Positions 39,177-49,519 of a stretch of DNA of 64,000 bases are shown piece by piece. Within the stretch, counting starts at the first letter, position 1; each line of letters begins with the position of its first letter. Under the pieces are notes generated by a model. It was given only the letters and a program-made list of their open reading frames with translations, made no database searches and had not been told where the DNA came from. The translations under genes were made by a program, and so were the position numbers. Source of the stretch: Yersinia enterocolitica (GTDB lineage Bacteria > Pseudomonadota > Gammaproteobacteria > Enterobacterales > Enterobacteriaceae); contig NBTC02000002.1 in the NCBI GenBank assembly GCA_002082245.2, positions 2,294,001-2,358,000 of the forward strand, given 5' to 3'.

Positions 39177-39986
39177 ATGTTACAAGCCGAACGCTATAAA
39201 ATCATCTGTAGCCATGTGCAGCAGCAAGGCTCGGCGCTGGTAACTGAGTTATCGGTATTATGCCAGGTTTCGCAAGAAACTATTCGCCGTGACCTGACGG
39301 TGCTGGAAAAAAAGCAAAAACTGATCCGTAGCTTTGGTGGCGCGGTGGCACTGGATGGCCCTGATCTCTCCGTCATTGATATTAAAGAGACCCACTACAG
39401 CCTTAATGCTATTGATCGGGCCGAATCCTTCCGTAAACGTACGGAGGAACACCCTGATACTAAAATGAAAATTGCTAAAGCAGCATTACAATTTATCCAT
39501 CCGGGCGACTGTATTTTACTGGATAACAGTAGCTCTTGCTGGTTTCTGGCACGCCAAATCCCAGACATTGAGATTACCGTCGTCACCAACTCAGTGAAGA
39601 TTATCCAGGCACTGGCCTGCCGTGACAAAGTGCGCATCATTGGTATTGGCGGTGAGTATTCTGCCCGCCATGATGACTTCCATGGTCCGGTGGCGGAGAA
39701 TGCTATCCGCAATTTCCAGATCAATACTTTTTTCTTCTCTTGCCAAGGGATTAATCAGGAAAGTGGGGTGCGTGATGGCAACGACATTAACGCCAAGTTA
39801 AAACAAGTTATGTTACAAGTCTCGGGCCAAAAAATATTATTGGCCGACTCTAGTAAATTTGACCAGTATGCATTTTGTAAAATATGCATGTTAGATGAAG
39901 TCGATATTCTTATTACTAATAGATTAAGTTCGCAAAACTATCGCAGTGACAATCCAAAATTAAATATTATTGAATCAGATAAATAA
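39177..39986 (+). CDS. DeoR-family regulator of the pentose module
   Basis: 269 residues. Helix-turn-helix VTELSVLCQVSQETIRRDLTVLEKK near residues 18-45; C-terminal sensor DNSSSCWFLARQIPD and TFFFSCQGINQESGVRDGND, the same layout as FucR at 37051, so the two are paralogues. It precedes the ABC importer and kinase genes and is the likely controller of this module, sensing L-xylulose or ribulose 5-phosphate; the ligand is inferred. A GAGGT site precedes the ATG. Confidence 0.88.
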   Translation: MLQAERYKIICSHVQQQGSALVTELSVLCQVSQETIRRDLTVLEKKQKLIRSFGGAVALDGPDLSVIDIKETHYSLNAIDRAESFRKRTEEHPDTKMKIAKAALQFIHPGDCILLDNSSSCWFLARQIPDIEITVVTNSVKIIQALACRDKVRIIGIGGEYSARHDDFHGPVAENAIRNFQINTFFFSCQGINQESGVRDGNDINAKLKQVMLQVSGQKILLADSSKFDQYAFCKICMLDEVDILITNRLSSQNYRSDNPKLNIIESDK

Positions 39987-40133
39987 CAAAATTATTCATC
40001 GGAATAATAGCGTCAACACCAGTGAAACAGTCACACAATAAGAATAAGCCAAGCTGCTTTGTTTTCTCTCTTTATATATACAAAGCAGGACGTCTTGATG
40101 CTTTCTAAAATTGTTCTTTCAGAGGATTTAATA

Positions 40134-41138
40134 ATGAAAAAGTTAATCTTACCCTGCTTAATAACCACATTAATTGCTTCCCATGCCGCTTGGGCGGATG
40201 ACAGTAAAGTGCCACAAAAAGCCAATAAACCATTCACTATGGGGGTAGTGGTTAAAGTGGGGGGTATTCCTTGGTTCAATGTGATGGAACAGGGTATTAA
40301 AGCAGAAGGTCAGGCTCTCGGCGTCAATGCCTGGCAAGTCGGGCCAACCACCGCAGACCCCGCCGAGCAAGTTCGTGCTATTGAAGACTTGATTGCCAAA
40401 AAAGTCGATGTGATTGGTGTGGTGCCAAATGATGCCAAAGTGCTGGAGCCAGTACTGAAACGGGCGCAGGAAGCAGGCATTAAAGTCATTACTCACGAAT
40501 CACCAGGCCAAATCAATGCCGACTGGGACTTTGAGCTATTAGACACCCAAAGCATGGGCGCTAACCATATGAAAGATATGGCGCAATGCATGGGTGAGGA
40601 AGGCAAATATGCCATGTTTGTCGGTAGTTTGACTGTGCCACTGGTGAATGAGTGGGCCGATGCCGCGATTGCTTATCAAAAAGCACATTATCCAAAAATG
40701 CTCCTGGTTGAAGACCGTTTCGGCGTTGCTGAGTCGGTGGATGACTCCATGCGTACCGCCAATGACTTGCTCTCTAAACATAAAGATCTAAAAGGTATTA
40801 TGTCCTTCGGTTCACAAGGTCCGATTGGCGCTGGCCGCGCGATTGATAAACGTAAGAAAAACGACACCACCTGCGTATTCGGTACCTTTACTCCGGGTCA
40901 AGGTATCAAGCTGTTAGAGAAAGGTGCGATTGATGGCGGTTATATTTCCAATCCAATGGTGGCCGGTAAGGTATTCGTGCAGGTAGCCACCGCCATGATG
41001 AACGGCGAGCCAATTAAAGACGGCGTCAAACTGGGCGATATGGGTGAAATCAAAACCAAGGGGAATACCATCCTCAGTGATAACCCGGAAAAACTGGATG
41101 TAGAAAACACCAAGCGTCTGGTCAAACTTGGTCTGTAA
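40134..41138 (+). CDS. periplasmic sugar-binding protein
   Basis: 334 residues with signal peptide (MKKLILPCLITTLIASHAAWA, cut before DDSK). Type I periplasmic binding fold: MGVVVKVGGIPWFNVMEQGIKAEG, VGPTTADPAEQVRAIEDLI, VVPNDAKVLEPVLKRAQEAG, as in the LsrB/RhaS-like group. The ATG at 40134 has AGAGGA eight to thirteen bases upstream and starts the signal peptide; frames to 40059 are extensions. Ligand probably a rare pentose or pentulose. Confidence 0.9.
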   Translation: MKKLILPCLITTLIASHAAWADDSKVPQKANKPFTMGVVVKVGGIPWFNVMEQGIKAEGQALGVNAWQVGPTTADPAEQVRAIEDLIAKKVDVIGVVPNDAKVLEPVLKRAQEAGIKVITHESPGQINADWDFELLDTQSMGANHMKDMAQCMGEEGKYAMFVGSLTVPLVNEWADAAIAYQKAHYPKMLLVEDRFGVAESVDDSMRTANDLLSKHKDLKGIMSFGSQGPIGAGRAIDKRKKNDTTCVFGTFTPGQGIKLLEKGAIDGGYISNPMVAGKVFVQVATAMMNGEPIKDGVKLGDMGEIKTKGNTILSDNPEKLDVENTKRLVKLGL

Positions 41139-41227
41139 ACACAATCCAAACTAAAAAACAGCGCCGGGCACTGCTCGGTGCTTATTTCGGCCCGCAGCAT
41201 TGAGGCCGTTTTCCGGGGAACAGCACT

Positions 41228-42742
41228 ATGACTAATATTTCTGATGCTGATAAAGGAGTGCCGCTTATCACGCTAAAAGAGCTATCAAAAAGCTTTGGCG
41301 GACATCAGGCACTCAAAAATATCACTCTGACGTTGAATAAAGGTGAAGTGCACTGTTTAGCTGGGGCCAATGGCTGTGGCAAAAGTACGCTGATAAAAAC
41401 CATCAGTGGTGTGTATGCCCCTGATGACGGTAGTGAAATTATTATCGACGATAAATCGTACCCGCGTTTAACCCCTGATCGCGCTCGCGATTTGGGGGTG
41501 CAGGTTATCTATCAAGACTTGTCGCTGTTCCCTAACCTGACGGTGGCGGAAAACATTGCTTTCGAATACAACCTGAAAGGTTACTTCGGTTGGTTTAGCA
41601 AAACCAAACTCAAACAGAAAGCTTGCCAGGTTTTACAAGAATTGGCCTTTACCATCGACCCCGATGCGCTGGTACAAAACTTACCTATTGCTCAACGTCA
41701 GCAGGTTGCTATTTGTCGCGCATTGGTTGCTGATGCCCGTTTGGTGATTATGGATGAGCCAACTGCGTCTCTCACCCGAACAGAAGTGAATCAGTTGCTG
41801 CGCACGGTGAATTACCTGCGCGACAAGAACATCACCGTGGTGTTTGTCAGCCACCGGTTGGATGAAGTGAAAGAGATTTCGGACCGAATTACCGTCATTC
41901 GTGATGGCGAGAAAGTGGGAACCTGGCCGGCAAGCACTCTTTCCGTGGGGCGGATTACCGAGCTGATGACCGGTTTAACCATTACCCATGAGCAGAAATT
42001 ACCGAATGCCGAACTGGGCAAAGTGGTATTGCAGTTAGATAAGCTCAGCCGCAAAGGGCAGTTTGAGAATATTTCCTTTAGTCTGCATCGCGGTGAGGTG
42101 CTAGGGCTTTGTGGCTTGCTCGGGGCCGGGCGCACAGAACTGGCGTTGAGTCTATTTGGCATCACCCACCCTGATAGCGGCGAGATTGCTATTGATGGCA
42201 AACCGGTTCACATCAAAGATAATACCCGCGCCATCGAGCTGGGGATTGGTTACGTCTCTGAAGACCGCCTGACACTCGGCGCCGTGCTACCGCAATCGGT
42301 CGCCGACAACATGATGCTGTCAATATTGCAACGTATTCGCACCCCGCTCTACCTACTTGATGAAACGAAAAAAGCGGCGCTGGTGCAGGAATGGGTAAAA
42401 GATTTAGACATTAAAGTCACCAACCCCGATAACCCACTGTCAACATTATCCGGCGGTAATCAGCAAAAAGTGGTGCTGGCCAAATGGATTCTGACCAAAC
42501 CGAAAGTACTGATTCTTGACTCCCCTACCGTGGGCGTCGATATCGGTGCGAAAGACAGTATTTACAAGCTAATTCACCGCCTATCAGGTGTCGGTATTTC
42601 GGTACTGCTTATCTCCGACGAAGTGCCAGAAGCCTATTACAACTGTGATCGCATCCTGCATATGAAACAGGGGCGCATCGTCAATGAATTGATCCCGAAT
42701 CAAATGACTGAGCAACAGCTTGCGGAGGCCATCAATGCCTAA
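41228..42742 (+). CDS. sugar ABC transporter ATPase
   Basis: A 504-residue double ATPase of the RbsA/XylG type. Domain 1: Walker A GANGCGKST, LPIAQRQQVAICRALV, VIMDEPTASLT. Domain 2: GLLGAGRTEL, LSGGNQQKVVLAKWIL, LILDSPTVGVDIG. Note the Walker B of domain 2 has DSPT instead of DEPT, the usual degeneracy in this group. Overlaps the first permease by eight bases. Confidence 0.93.
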   Translation: MTNISDADKGVPLITLKELSKSFGGHQALKNITLTLNKGEVHCLAGANGCGKSTLIKTISGVYAPDDGSEIIIDDKSYPRLTPDRARDLGVQVIYQDLSLFPNLTVAENIAFEYNLKGYFGWFSKTKLKQKACQVLQELAFTIDPDALVQNLPIAQRQQVAICRALVADARLVIMDEPTASLTRTEVNQLLRTVNYLRDKNITVVFVSHRLDEVKEISDRITVIRDGEKVGTWPASTLSVGRITELMTGLTITHEQKLPNAELGKVVLQLDKLSRKGQFENISFSLHRGEVLGLCGLLGAGRTELALSLFGITHPDSGEIAIDGKPVHIKDNTRAIELGIGYVSEDRLTLGAVLPQSVADNMMLSILQRIRTPLYLLDETKKAALVQEWVKDLDIKVTNPDNPLSTLSGGNQQKVVLAKWILTKPKVLILDSPTVGVDIGAKDSIYKLIHRLSGVGISVLLISDEVPEAYYNCDRILHMKQGRIVNELIPNQMTEQQLAEAINA

Positions 42743-43724
42743 TATCAGCAGACTCAAACCGCAATCCGTTGAAGGGTGGCTAGCCTGGGTTATCGTCATT
42801 ATGCTGGCCCTGTTCTCCCTGCTTAGCAGTGAGTTTCTGTCCATTCAAAACCTGCTGGATCTGACGGAAAGCTATGCCGTCACCGGCGTCTTTGCCCTCG
42901 GGCTTTTTGTAGTACTGGTGACCGGCGGTATCGATATTTCCTTTGCTGCCGTGGCCTCGGTGGTGCAATACGTGGTGGCATCACTGCTACTCAATGACGT
43001 GATTGCCAGCCCGCTATTGTGCCTGGTTATCGCTATCTCCATCGGCGTGTTGCTCGGTTTCGTTAATGCGATACTGATTTACTATCTAAATATCGTTTCC
43101 ATCATTATCACCATCAGTATGCAATCGGTACTGTTTGGCATCCTGATGTGGATAACCAACGGCCACAGTATTTATGACTTGCCGGACTGGTGGATAACCC
43201 AGCGATCCATTCTGCCCTTTAGCGTTGATGGCGAGAGTTACCAAATTGGCTTGCCGCTGGTCATTATGCTCGCTATTGCCCTACTCACCTGGCTGCTACT
43301 GAATAAAACTCATATTGGTCGTCAATTATATGCCGTCGGCGGTAGCCCTGAATCCGCGCGCCGTATCGGTATTCGCGTGTCACTGCTTTATCTGTTCGCC
43401 TATGGCTATTTAGGGGCAACGGCAGCAATCGGTGGCATGTTGCAGACCTACCGAATGAGTGAGGTGGTACCAAGTGCACTGGTGGGCGGCGAGTTGGATG
43501 TTCTGGCCGCAGCCGTGTTAGGGGGTGCCAGTTTGTCTGGTGGGCGCGGCTCGGTGGTTGGCACACTGATGGGCGTCTTCCTCATTGGTATTCTGAAAAA
43601 TGGCCTCAACCTGATCGGCGTTTCCAGTTACTTCGTCAACATTGTGATTGGCGTGGTGATCGTCGCCGCCATTTGCGTCACCCATTACAAGAAACGCAAA
43701 GAAACTGATGTTGGCTTTGTCTGA
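42735..43724 (+). CDS. sugar ABC transporter permease 1
   Basis: 329 residues, about nine membrane segments, RbsC-type with GGSPESARRIGIRVSLLYLFAYG and AAAVLGGASLSGGRGSV. Start chosen at 42735 (ATG CCT AAT), inside the end of the ATPase gene. Together with the next gene it forms a heterodimeric channel. Confidence 0.9.
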   Translation: MPNISRLKPQSVEGWLAWVIVIMLALFSLLSSEFLSIQNLLDLTESYAVTGVFALGLFVVLVTGGIDISFAAVASVVQYVVASLLLNDVIASPLLCLVIAISIGVLLGFVNAILIYYLNIVSIIITISMQSVLFGILMWITNGHSIYDLPDWWITQRSILPFSVDGESYQIGLPLVIMLAIALLTWLLLNKTHIGRQLYAVGGSPESARRIGIRVSLLYLFAYGYLGATAAIGGMLQTYRMSEVVPSALVGGELDVLAAAVLGGASLSGGRGSVVGTLMGVFLIGILKNGLNLIGVSSYFVNIVIGVVIVAAICVTHYKKRKETDVGFV

Positions 43725-43736
43725 CAGGGGCTTTTT

Positions 43737-44783
43737 ATGAAAAAGAACACGTTTTTCCATATCGACGGCACCATCTCCGGTTTACTGAGTATTTGCTGTC
43801 TGGCAACACTGGCTTTCAGTCTGGCTATGCCCGGTCACTTCTTTACCACGAACACCTTTTTGAGCATCGCTTTCCAATTGCCGGAGTTAGGGCTGCTGAC
43901 CTTTGCCATGTTTGTGCCGATGCTCAGCGGCGGGCTAAATCTGTCCATCATCGGCACAGCTAACCTCACCGGCCTGTTTATGGCCTGGTTGCTTATTCAA
44001 TATGTTCCGGCGGATGCCAGCACCGCGACACAATTGATGTGGCTGGTGATTGCCCTGTTGGGGGCGGCGCTGATTGCCGTCATTATCGGCACGCTAACCG
44101 GGCTGATGATCGCTCGCATCGGCGCGCACCCGATTCTGGTGACATTGGGCAGCATGACCATTATTAGCGGGATCGGTGTTTATCTGACCAAAGGGGCCGC
44201 ACTCAGTGGTATGCCGCCCATTGTGCGCAGCATGGGATCAGAGGTGGTGATGGGCATCCCTATCCCGATGATTATTTTTGTCGTCGCCTCACTGCTGTTG
44301 GCACTGATATTAGGTAAAACACGGCTAGGTAAAACTATCTATATGTGCGGCAGTAATATCAACGCCACCTGGTTCAGTGGTATCCGTACTGACCGCGTGA
44401 TGATTGCTATCTACTCCATCTCCAGCCTGTTATGTGTGTTAGCCGGCCTGATTATGATGTCGCGTTTTAACTCAGCACGCATGGGATATGGCGACTCTTA
44501 TCTGTTACTGACCGTGTTGGCTATCGTGCTGGGTGGGACCAATCCCTTCGGCGGAGTAGGGAAAGTTAGCCATGTGTTTTGTGCGCTACTGGTATTGCAG
44601 GTCATCGCCACCGGCCTGAGCCTACTGGGTGTCAGCCTGCACTTCAATCTGGCGGTTTGGGGGATCACGCTTATCTTCGCGCTGGCCTTTAAGTTCTTCA
44701 AAGAGAAATGGAAAGCCAAACGTGCCATGAAAAATAACCGATTGAAAAATTTCAGTAAGATGGCCATAGGGAAAACAGAATAA
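43737..44783 (+). CDS. sugar ABC transporter permease 2
   Basis: 348 residues, RbsC-type, with MCGSNINATWFSGIRTDRVMIAIY and LAIVLGGTNPFGGVGKVS; basic C-terminal tail. Its stop overlaps the start of the 3-epimerase by one base. Confidence 0.9.
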   Translation: MKKNTFFHIDGTISGLLSICCLATLAFSLAMPGHFFTTNTFLSIAFQLPELGLLTFAMFVPMLSGGLNLSIIGTANLTGLFMAWLLIQYVPADASTATQLMWLVIALLGAALIAVIIGTLTGLMIARIGAHPILVTLGSMTIISGIGVYLTKGAALSGMPPIVRSMGSEVVMGIPIPMIIFVVASLLLALILGKTRLGKTIYMCGSNINATWFSGIRTDRVMIAIYSISSLLCVLAGLIMMSRFNSARMGYGDSYLLLTVLAIVLGGTNPFGGVGKVSHVFCALLVLQVIATGLSLLGVSLHFNLAVWGITLIFALAFKFFKEKWKAKRAMKNNRLKNFSKMAIGKTE

Positions 44784-45664
44784 TGCGAATTCACCCATTA
44801 GGAATCTATGAAAAAGCACTGCCTGTGGGCACCAGTTGGGTTGAAAAGCTGGCGGTAGCAAAGTCCTGCGGTTTCGACTTTGTCGAGATGTCGGTTGATG
44901 AAAGCGACGAGCGGCTGGCCCGGTTAAATTGGAGCCGCGAGGAGCGCATGGCAGTTATTAGCGCTATCCAGCAAACCGGGGTGAGAATTCCAACACTGTG
45001 CCTGTCGGCACATCGCCGCTATCCCTTTGGCAGCCGTGATGCTGCCACCCGTGAGCAAGCACACACTATCATGTTGCAAGCCATCCGGCTGGCGCAAGAT
45101 CTGGGTATTCGCACCATTCAACTGGCGGGTTATGACGTTTATTACGAGCCACAAGACAGCGAAACCATCCGCCGTTTTGAACAAGGTATGGCATGGGCAG
45201 CACAGCAGGCAGCGGCGGCACAAGTGATGTGTGCGGTAGAGATCATGGACACACAGTTTATGAATTCCATCAGCAAGTGGAAGGCGTTGGACCGCAAAAT
45301 TGGCTCGCCGTGGTTTACCGTGTATCCCGACATTGGCAACCTCACCGCCTGGGGCAATGAAGTGGATACTGAACTGGCAAGTGGCATTGACCGAATTGCG
45401 GCTATCCATCTGAAAGATACTTTTGCCGTCACCACAGATTGCCCTGGTCAGTTTCGTGATGTGCCCTTCGGTGAAGGCTGTGTCGACTTTGTTAGTCTGT
45501 TTAAAACCCTGCGGCGTCTGAACTATCGCGGCACCTTTCTGATTGAAATGTGGACCGAGAAATCAGCCGAACCGTTGCTAGACATCATCCATGCCCGCCA
45601 CTGGATTGAAGACAAAATGCGGCTGGCTGGTTGGGGTAACGATACCTTACCGGCTGCATGCTAA
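44783..45664 (+). CDS. L-ribulose/L-xylulose-5-phosphate 3-epimerase (UlaE/SgbU type)
   Basis: A 293-residue TIM-barrel epimerase. The start HPLGIYEKALPVGTSWVEKLAVAKSCGFDFVEMSVDE, the middle QLAGYDVYYEP and AVEIMDTQFMNSISKW, and the end FLIEMWTEKS match UlaE/SgbU. It turns L-xylulose 5-phosphate into L-ribulose 5-phosphate, linking the kinase that follows to the 4-epimerase at 37806. Confidence 0.93.
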   Translation: MRIHPLGIYEKALPVGTSWVEKLAVAKSCGFDFVEMSVDESDERLARLNWSREERMAVISAIQQTGVRIPTLCLSAHRRYPFGSRDAATREQAHTIMLQAIRLAQDLGIRTIQLAGYDVYYEPQDSETIRRFEQGMAWAAQQAAAAQVMCAVEIMDTQFMNSISKWKALDRKIGSPWFTVYPDIGNLTAWGNEVDTELASGIDRIAAIHLKDTFAVTTDCPGQFRDVPFGEGCVDFVSLFKTLRRLNYRGTFLIEMWTEKSAEPLLDIIHARHWIEDKMRLAGWGNDTLPAAC

Positions 45665-45673
45665 GGAGCCATA

Positions 45674-47164
45674 ATGAGCCACTATTTTCTCGGCATTGAC
45701 CTTGGCGGCACGGTAACCAAGGCCGGGATTTATACCGCCGAAGGGTGCGAAATTGCGGTTACAGAGCAGGCTTTGCCGGTGCTTAGCCCACAGGTAGGGT
45801 TTTGTGAGCGCAATATGGAAGCACTATGGGCGGCGACTTGCCAGGTTATCCGCCAGACCCTCAATAATGCGCAGGCGGTGGCTGGTGTGGCGGCCGAGCA
45901 AATTCACGGCATCAGCTTCTCTGCTCACGGTAAAGGATTGTATTTGGTAGATAAACAGGGCCAACCGGTGCGCCATGGCATTGTTTCTTCCGATTCCCGC
46001 GCGCAAACTTTGGTTAGCCGCTGGCAAAAAGAAGGCAAAGCAAACCAAGCTTATGCACTCAGCCTACAACAACTGTGGCCATCCCATCCGGCAGCCCTAC
46101 TGCGTTGGCTTAAAGAGAACGAACCGGAAAACTATCACCGCAGCGGTTATGTGTTAATGGCACATGACTATATCAGCTATCGCCTGACAGGCGAGTTCAC
46201 CATTGAAGAGACTAATATCTCTGGCAGTAATCTTTATAACCAATACAGCGGCAATTTTGATCCGCAACTGATGAAGATATTCGCCATTGAGGAAGTCGCC
46301 GAGAAAACCGCACCGATTATTGGCTCTGCGGATCTGGCAGGCTATGTCAGTCAACAGGCGGCACAGGCCTGTGGCTTAAGACCCGGTATTGCGGTATACG
46401 GTGGTATGTTTGATGTAGTCGGTGCGGCGTTAACCTCCGGCTTGCATGATAGCCACCAGCTCAGTGCTGTGGCAGGAACCTGGTCAATAGCTACCCGGGT
46501 ATTCGAAGGCGTACAGCCATCTGACTACCCTTATGTGTGGGGGAAATATTGCATCCCCGGTACCTACTTTGTTCACGAAGGCAGCCCAACCTCCGCCAGT
46601 AATCTGGCGTGGTTTGTACAGCAATTCCTACCAGATTTGCCCGACAGCTATCAAACACTCAATCAATGGGCTGAGTTGGGTTATGCGAAGTCGGAAGATT
46701 TGCTGTTTTTCCCGTGGCTATACGGCTCCAATTACAGTGCCAATCTTAGCGGCGGTCTGTTAGGGCTGAGCGGGCACCATACTCGCCAGGATATTGTTTA
46801 CGCGATTTATCAGGGGATTGTTTTTTCGCATCTGTTGCATCAGGACCAGATTCTGGCGCTGGGCGATAACACCGACTGCATCCGTTTCAGCGGCGGCCCC
46901 ACTCACTCGGCCATCTGGATGCAAATGTTTTGTGATGCCAGTAATTTGCCATTAGAAATTGTCGATATTCAGCAATCCGGTTGCCGGGCTGCGGCCCTGT
47001 GTGCGGCAGTGGGAAGCGGCTATTATCGCGGTTTTGAGGACGCCATCACTGCCAGCCCGCCGCCTATCACTCGCCTGCTACCCAATGCTGAAAAACACCA
47101 GATATTGAGAGCGCGTTTTGACAAGTTTAAGTGCATTGCCGAGGCGTTAAGCAGAGTCATGTAG
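45674..47164 (+). CDS. L-xylulokinase (LyxK/SgbK type)
   Basis: A 496-residue FGGY kinase. N-terminal FLGIDLGGTVTKAGIY, middle MLAVAGTWSIATRVFEG-type segment, FVHEGSPTSASNLAWFVQQF and C-terminal IRFSGGPTHSAIWMQMFCDASNLP, all shared with E. coli LyxK. It phosphorylates L-xylulose to the 5-phosphate. With the two epimerases it completes a route to D-xylulose 5-phosphate. No isomerase or dehydrogenase that makes L-xylulose is in this module. Confidence 0.88.
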   Translation: MSHYFLGIDLGGTVTKAGIYTAEGCEIAVTEQALPVLSPQVGFCERNMEALWAATCQVIRQTLNNAQAVAGVAAEQIHGISFSAHGKGLYLVDKQGQPVRHGIVSSDSRAQTLVSRWQKEGKANQAYALSLQQLWPSHPAALLRWLKENEPENYHRSGYVLMAHDYISYRLTGEFTIEETNISGSNLYNQYSGNFDPQLMKIFAIEEVAEKTAPIIGSADLAGYVSQQAAQACGLRPGIAVYGGMFDVVGAALTSGLHDSHQLSAVAGTWSIATRVFEGVQPSDYPYVWGKYCIPGTYFVHEGSPTSASNLAWFVQQFLPDLPDSYQTLNQWAELGYAKSEDLLFFPWLYGSNYSANLSGGLLGLSGHHTRQDIVYAIYQGIVFSHLLHQDQILALGDNTDCIRFSGGPTHSAIWMQMFCDASNLPLEIVDIQQSGCRAAALCAAVGSGYYRGFEDAITASPPPITRLLPNAEKHQILRARFDKFKCIAEALSRVM

Positions 47165-47559
47165 TTGCATCACAGGCAGAATTTAGTGAAAAACACAATA
47201 ACATCATCAAGTTATAGCCAAAATAATTGGAGTTACAGGTAGGCAGCAAGAAAGCGAATCCCGATGAGCTGACATAAGTCAGTGATTCGGGTGAGTGAAC
47301 GTAGCTAACACTCCGGCAGTTTCAAGTATGAAGGATATAATAGTGTCCCACCATCATCCTGCCAGAACCACCGATAAGTGCGGAAAATGAGATCCACCCT
47401 TTATAAAGAGGGTGGAGCCGTCGCCTCGCACTGACAATCTATAGTAAAATTCTTGTTAAAGTCATACTAAAAAATATCGGCTTGGTTCTTCTATCGATTA
47501 CTAACGATTGTTTCTGTTATCGAACGCTTTCGCTAACTGATGTTGAATGTGAGAAAAAT
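47165..47559. other. intergenic region before fumarase
   Basis: 395 bases without a gene: a palindromic repeat (47213-47339), a stem-loop TCCACCCT...AGGGTGGA (47393-47416) with no T-run, then the fumarase leader. No promoter was picked out with confidence. Confidence 0.55.
47213..47339 (+). repeat. palindromic intergenic repeat, copy 2
   Basis: Begins TATAGCCAAAATAATTGGAG and ends TTCAAGTATGAAGGATATA; inner hairpin ACTGA..TCAGT around CATAAG. Same family as copies at 9417, 54595 and 55753. Confidence 0.75.
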
Positions 47560-49203
47560 ATGTCAAACAAACCGTTCCACTATCAGGATCCCTTCCCGTT
47601 AAAGGAAGATGATACTGAGTATTACCTTGTCAGTAATAATCACGTCTCGGTTACCCAGTTTGAAGGCCACGACATGCTAAAAGTCGAGCCAGAAGCCCTG
47701 ACCCTCCTCGCCCAACACGCTTTCCACGACGCCTCATTCCTGCTACGCCCCGCTCACCAAAAGCAAGTTGCCGCTATTTTGGATGACCCAGAAGCGAGCG
47801 AAAATGACAAATATGTTGCTCTGCAATTCCTGCGTAATTCGGAAATTTCCGCCAAAGGGATTTTACCGACCTGTCAGGATACCGGCACCGCAATTATCGT
47901 CGGCAAAAAAGGCCAACGTGTTTGGACCGGTGGCAATGACGCAGAAGCCCTGTCACGCGGCGTGTATAACACCTTTATTGAAGATAACCTGCGCTACTCG
48001 CAAAACGCGGCGCTGGATATGTACCAAGAAGTGAACACCGGCACCAACCTGCCAGCACAAATTGACCTGTACAGCACTGAAGGCGAGGACTACAAATTCC
48101 TGTTCGTCACCAAAGGTGGTGGCTCAGCCAACAAGACCTATCTGTATCAGGAAACCAAGGCGCTGCTGTCTCCGGGCAAGCTGAAAGAGTATCTGGTCGA
48201 GAAAATGCGCACCTTGGGTACCGCGGCCTGCCCGCCATACCATATCGCCTTTGTGATTGGTGGGACGTCGGCTGAAAGTACCCTCAAGACCGTCAAATTA
48301 GCCTCAACCAAATATTATGATGGTCTGCCGACTGAAGGGAATGAGCACGGGCAAGCTTTCCGTGATACCGCGCTGGAACAAGAGCTACTGGAAGCGGCAC
48401 AGGACTTAGGTTTAGGCGCGCAGTTCGGCGGCAAATACTTTGCTCATGATGTGCGGGTGGTGCGTTTGCCGCGTCATGGTGCATCCTGCCCTGTCGGGAT
48501 GGGGGTCTCCTGCTCTGCCGACCGTAATATTAAAGGCAAGATTAACCGCAAAGGGATTTGGCTGGAAAGGCTAGAGCAAAACCCAGGGAAATATATTCCT
48601 GAGCATTTGCGCCAGAGCACCGAAGGCAAAGTGGTTAAAATCGACCTTAACCGCCCAATGGCCGATATCTTAAAAGAGCTGTCTCAGTATCCGGTATCAA
48701 CCCGCCTGTCACTGAGTGGGACGATTATTGTTGGCCGTGATATTGCCCATGCAAAATTAAAAGAACGGTTGGATAACGGTGAAGGTTTGCCGCAATACAT
48801 TAAAGATCATCCGATCTACTACGCCGGGCCGGCCAAAACGCCAGAAGGTTATGCATCAGGCTCCCTCGGGCCAACCACCGCGGGCCGCATGGATTCCTAC
48901 GTGGACCTCCTGCAATCCCACGGCGGCAGCATGATCATGCTGGCAAAAGGCAACCGTAGCCAGCAAGTGACCGATGCCTGTCACAAACACGGCGGCTTCT
49001 ATTTGGGCAGCATTGGCGGCCCAGCCGCAGTATTGGCACAAAACAGCATTAAGAGTCTGGAGTGTGTGGAATATCCTGAACTGGGTATGGAAGCCATCTG
49101 GAAAATTGAAGTGGAAGACTTCCCAGCCTTTATCTTGGTAGATGATAAAGGTAATGATTTCTTCCAACAGATCCAGGCATCAAGATGTAACCGCTGCGGT
49201 TAA
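47560..49203 (+). CDS. class I fumarate hydratase (FumA/FumB type)
   Basis: A 547-residue iron-sulfur fumarase, one residue from E. coli FumA/FumB (548). Cysteines for the [4Fe-4S] cluster lie in [29 protein letters not shown] and the later part of the protein; [18 protein letters not shown] is a family signature. It hydrates fumarate to malate. The start at 47560 ([13 protein letters not shown]) matches the family; the frame is open 78 bases further up. It stands alone between the pentose and amide modules. fumA or fumB cannot be told apart here. Confidence 0.93.
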   Translation: MSNKPFHYQDPFPLKEDDTEYYLVSNNHVSVTQFEGHDMLKVEPEALTLLAQHAFHDASFLLRPAHQKQVAAILDDPEASENDKYVALQFLRNSEISAKGILPTCQDTGTAIIVGKKGQRVWTGGNDAEALSRGVYNTFIEDNLRYSQNAALDMYQEVNTGTNLPAQIDLYSTEGEDYKFLFVTKGGGSANKTYLYQETKALLSPGKLKEYLVEKMRTLGTAACPPYHIAFVIGGTSAESTLKTVKLASTKYYDGLPTEGNEHGQAFRDTALEQELLEAAQDLGLGAQFGGKYFAHDVRVVRLPRHGASCPVGMGVSCSADRNIKGKINRKGIWLERLEQNPGKYIPEHLRQSTEGKVVKIDLNRPMADILKELSQYPVSTRLSLSGTIIVGRDIAHAKLKERLDNGEGLPQYIKDHPIYYAGPAKTPEGYASGSLGPTTAGRMDSYVDLLQSHGGSMIMLAKGNRSQQVTDACHKHGGFYLGSIGGPAAVLAQNSIKSLECVEYPELGMEAIWKIEVEDFPAFILVDDKGNDFFQQIQASRCNRCG

Positions 49204-49207
49204 CATT

Positions 49208-49243
49208 AAAATCCAACCTCGGTGGTTTCGCCGGGGTTGGATT
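49208..49243 (+). terminator. fumarase terminator
   Basis: Ten-pair stem AAATCCAACC...GGTTGGATTT enclosing TCGGTGGTTTCGCCGG, five bases after the stop; followed by ATTACAA. Confidence 0.8.
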
Positions 49244-49245
49244 TA

Positions 49246-49290
49246 TTACAAATAAAAAGTTTACAAATAAAAAATTTACAGATAAAAAGC
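49246..49290. repeat. 15-base tandem repeat, three units
   Basis: TTACAAATAAAAAGT, TTACAAATAAAAAAT and TTACAGATAAAAAGC follow each other directly. Function unknown. Confidence 0.8.
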
Positions 49291-49519
49291 AGATAAAATT
49301 TCGAATAGTTTTTAAGCACCCCACTGGTGCAATTTATTAACCTCCGCCATTCTCTTCACTATGCTCTACATGGATAATCTCGCCATTTTGCTTTTCATCA
49401 TCCACAGTTAGCGCCCCCCACCAGCCCCAAACGAATGAACCATTTACGTGCAACGTAAAGCCCTGATTTAGTGCAACGAATTTCAATTTTACTATTTGAT
49501 TTTTATTGGAAATTCTTCG

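Noticed and set aside
44924..45409. 161-residue minus-strand frame in the 3-epimerase gene
   Set aside because: Shadow of a clearly recognised gene; no family features.
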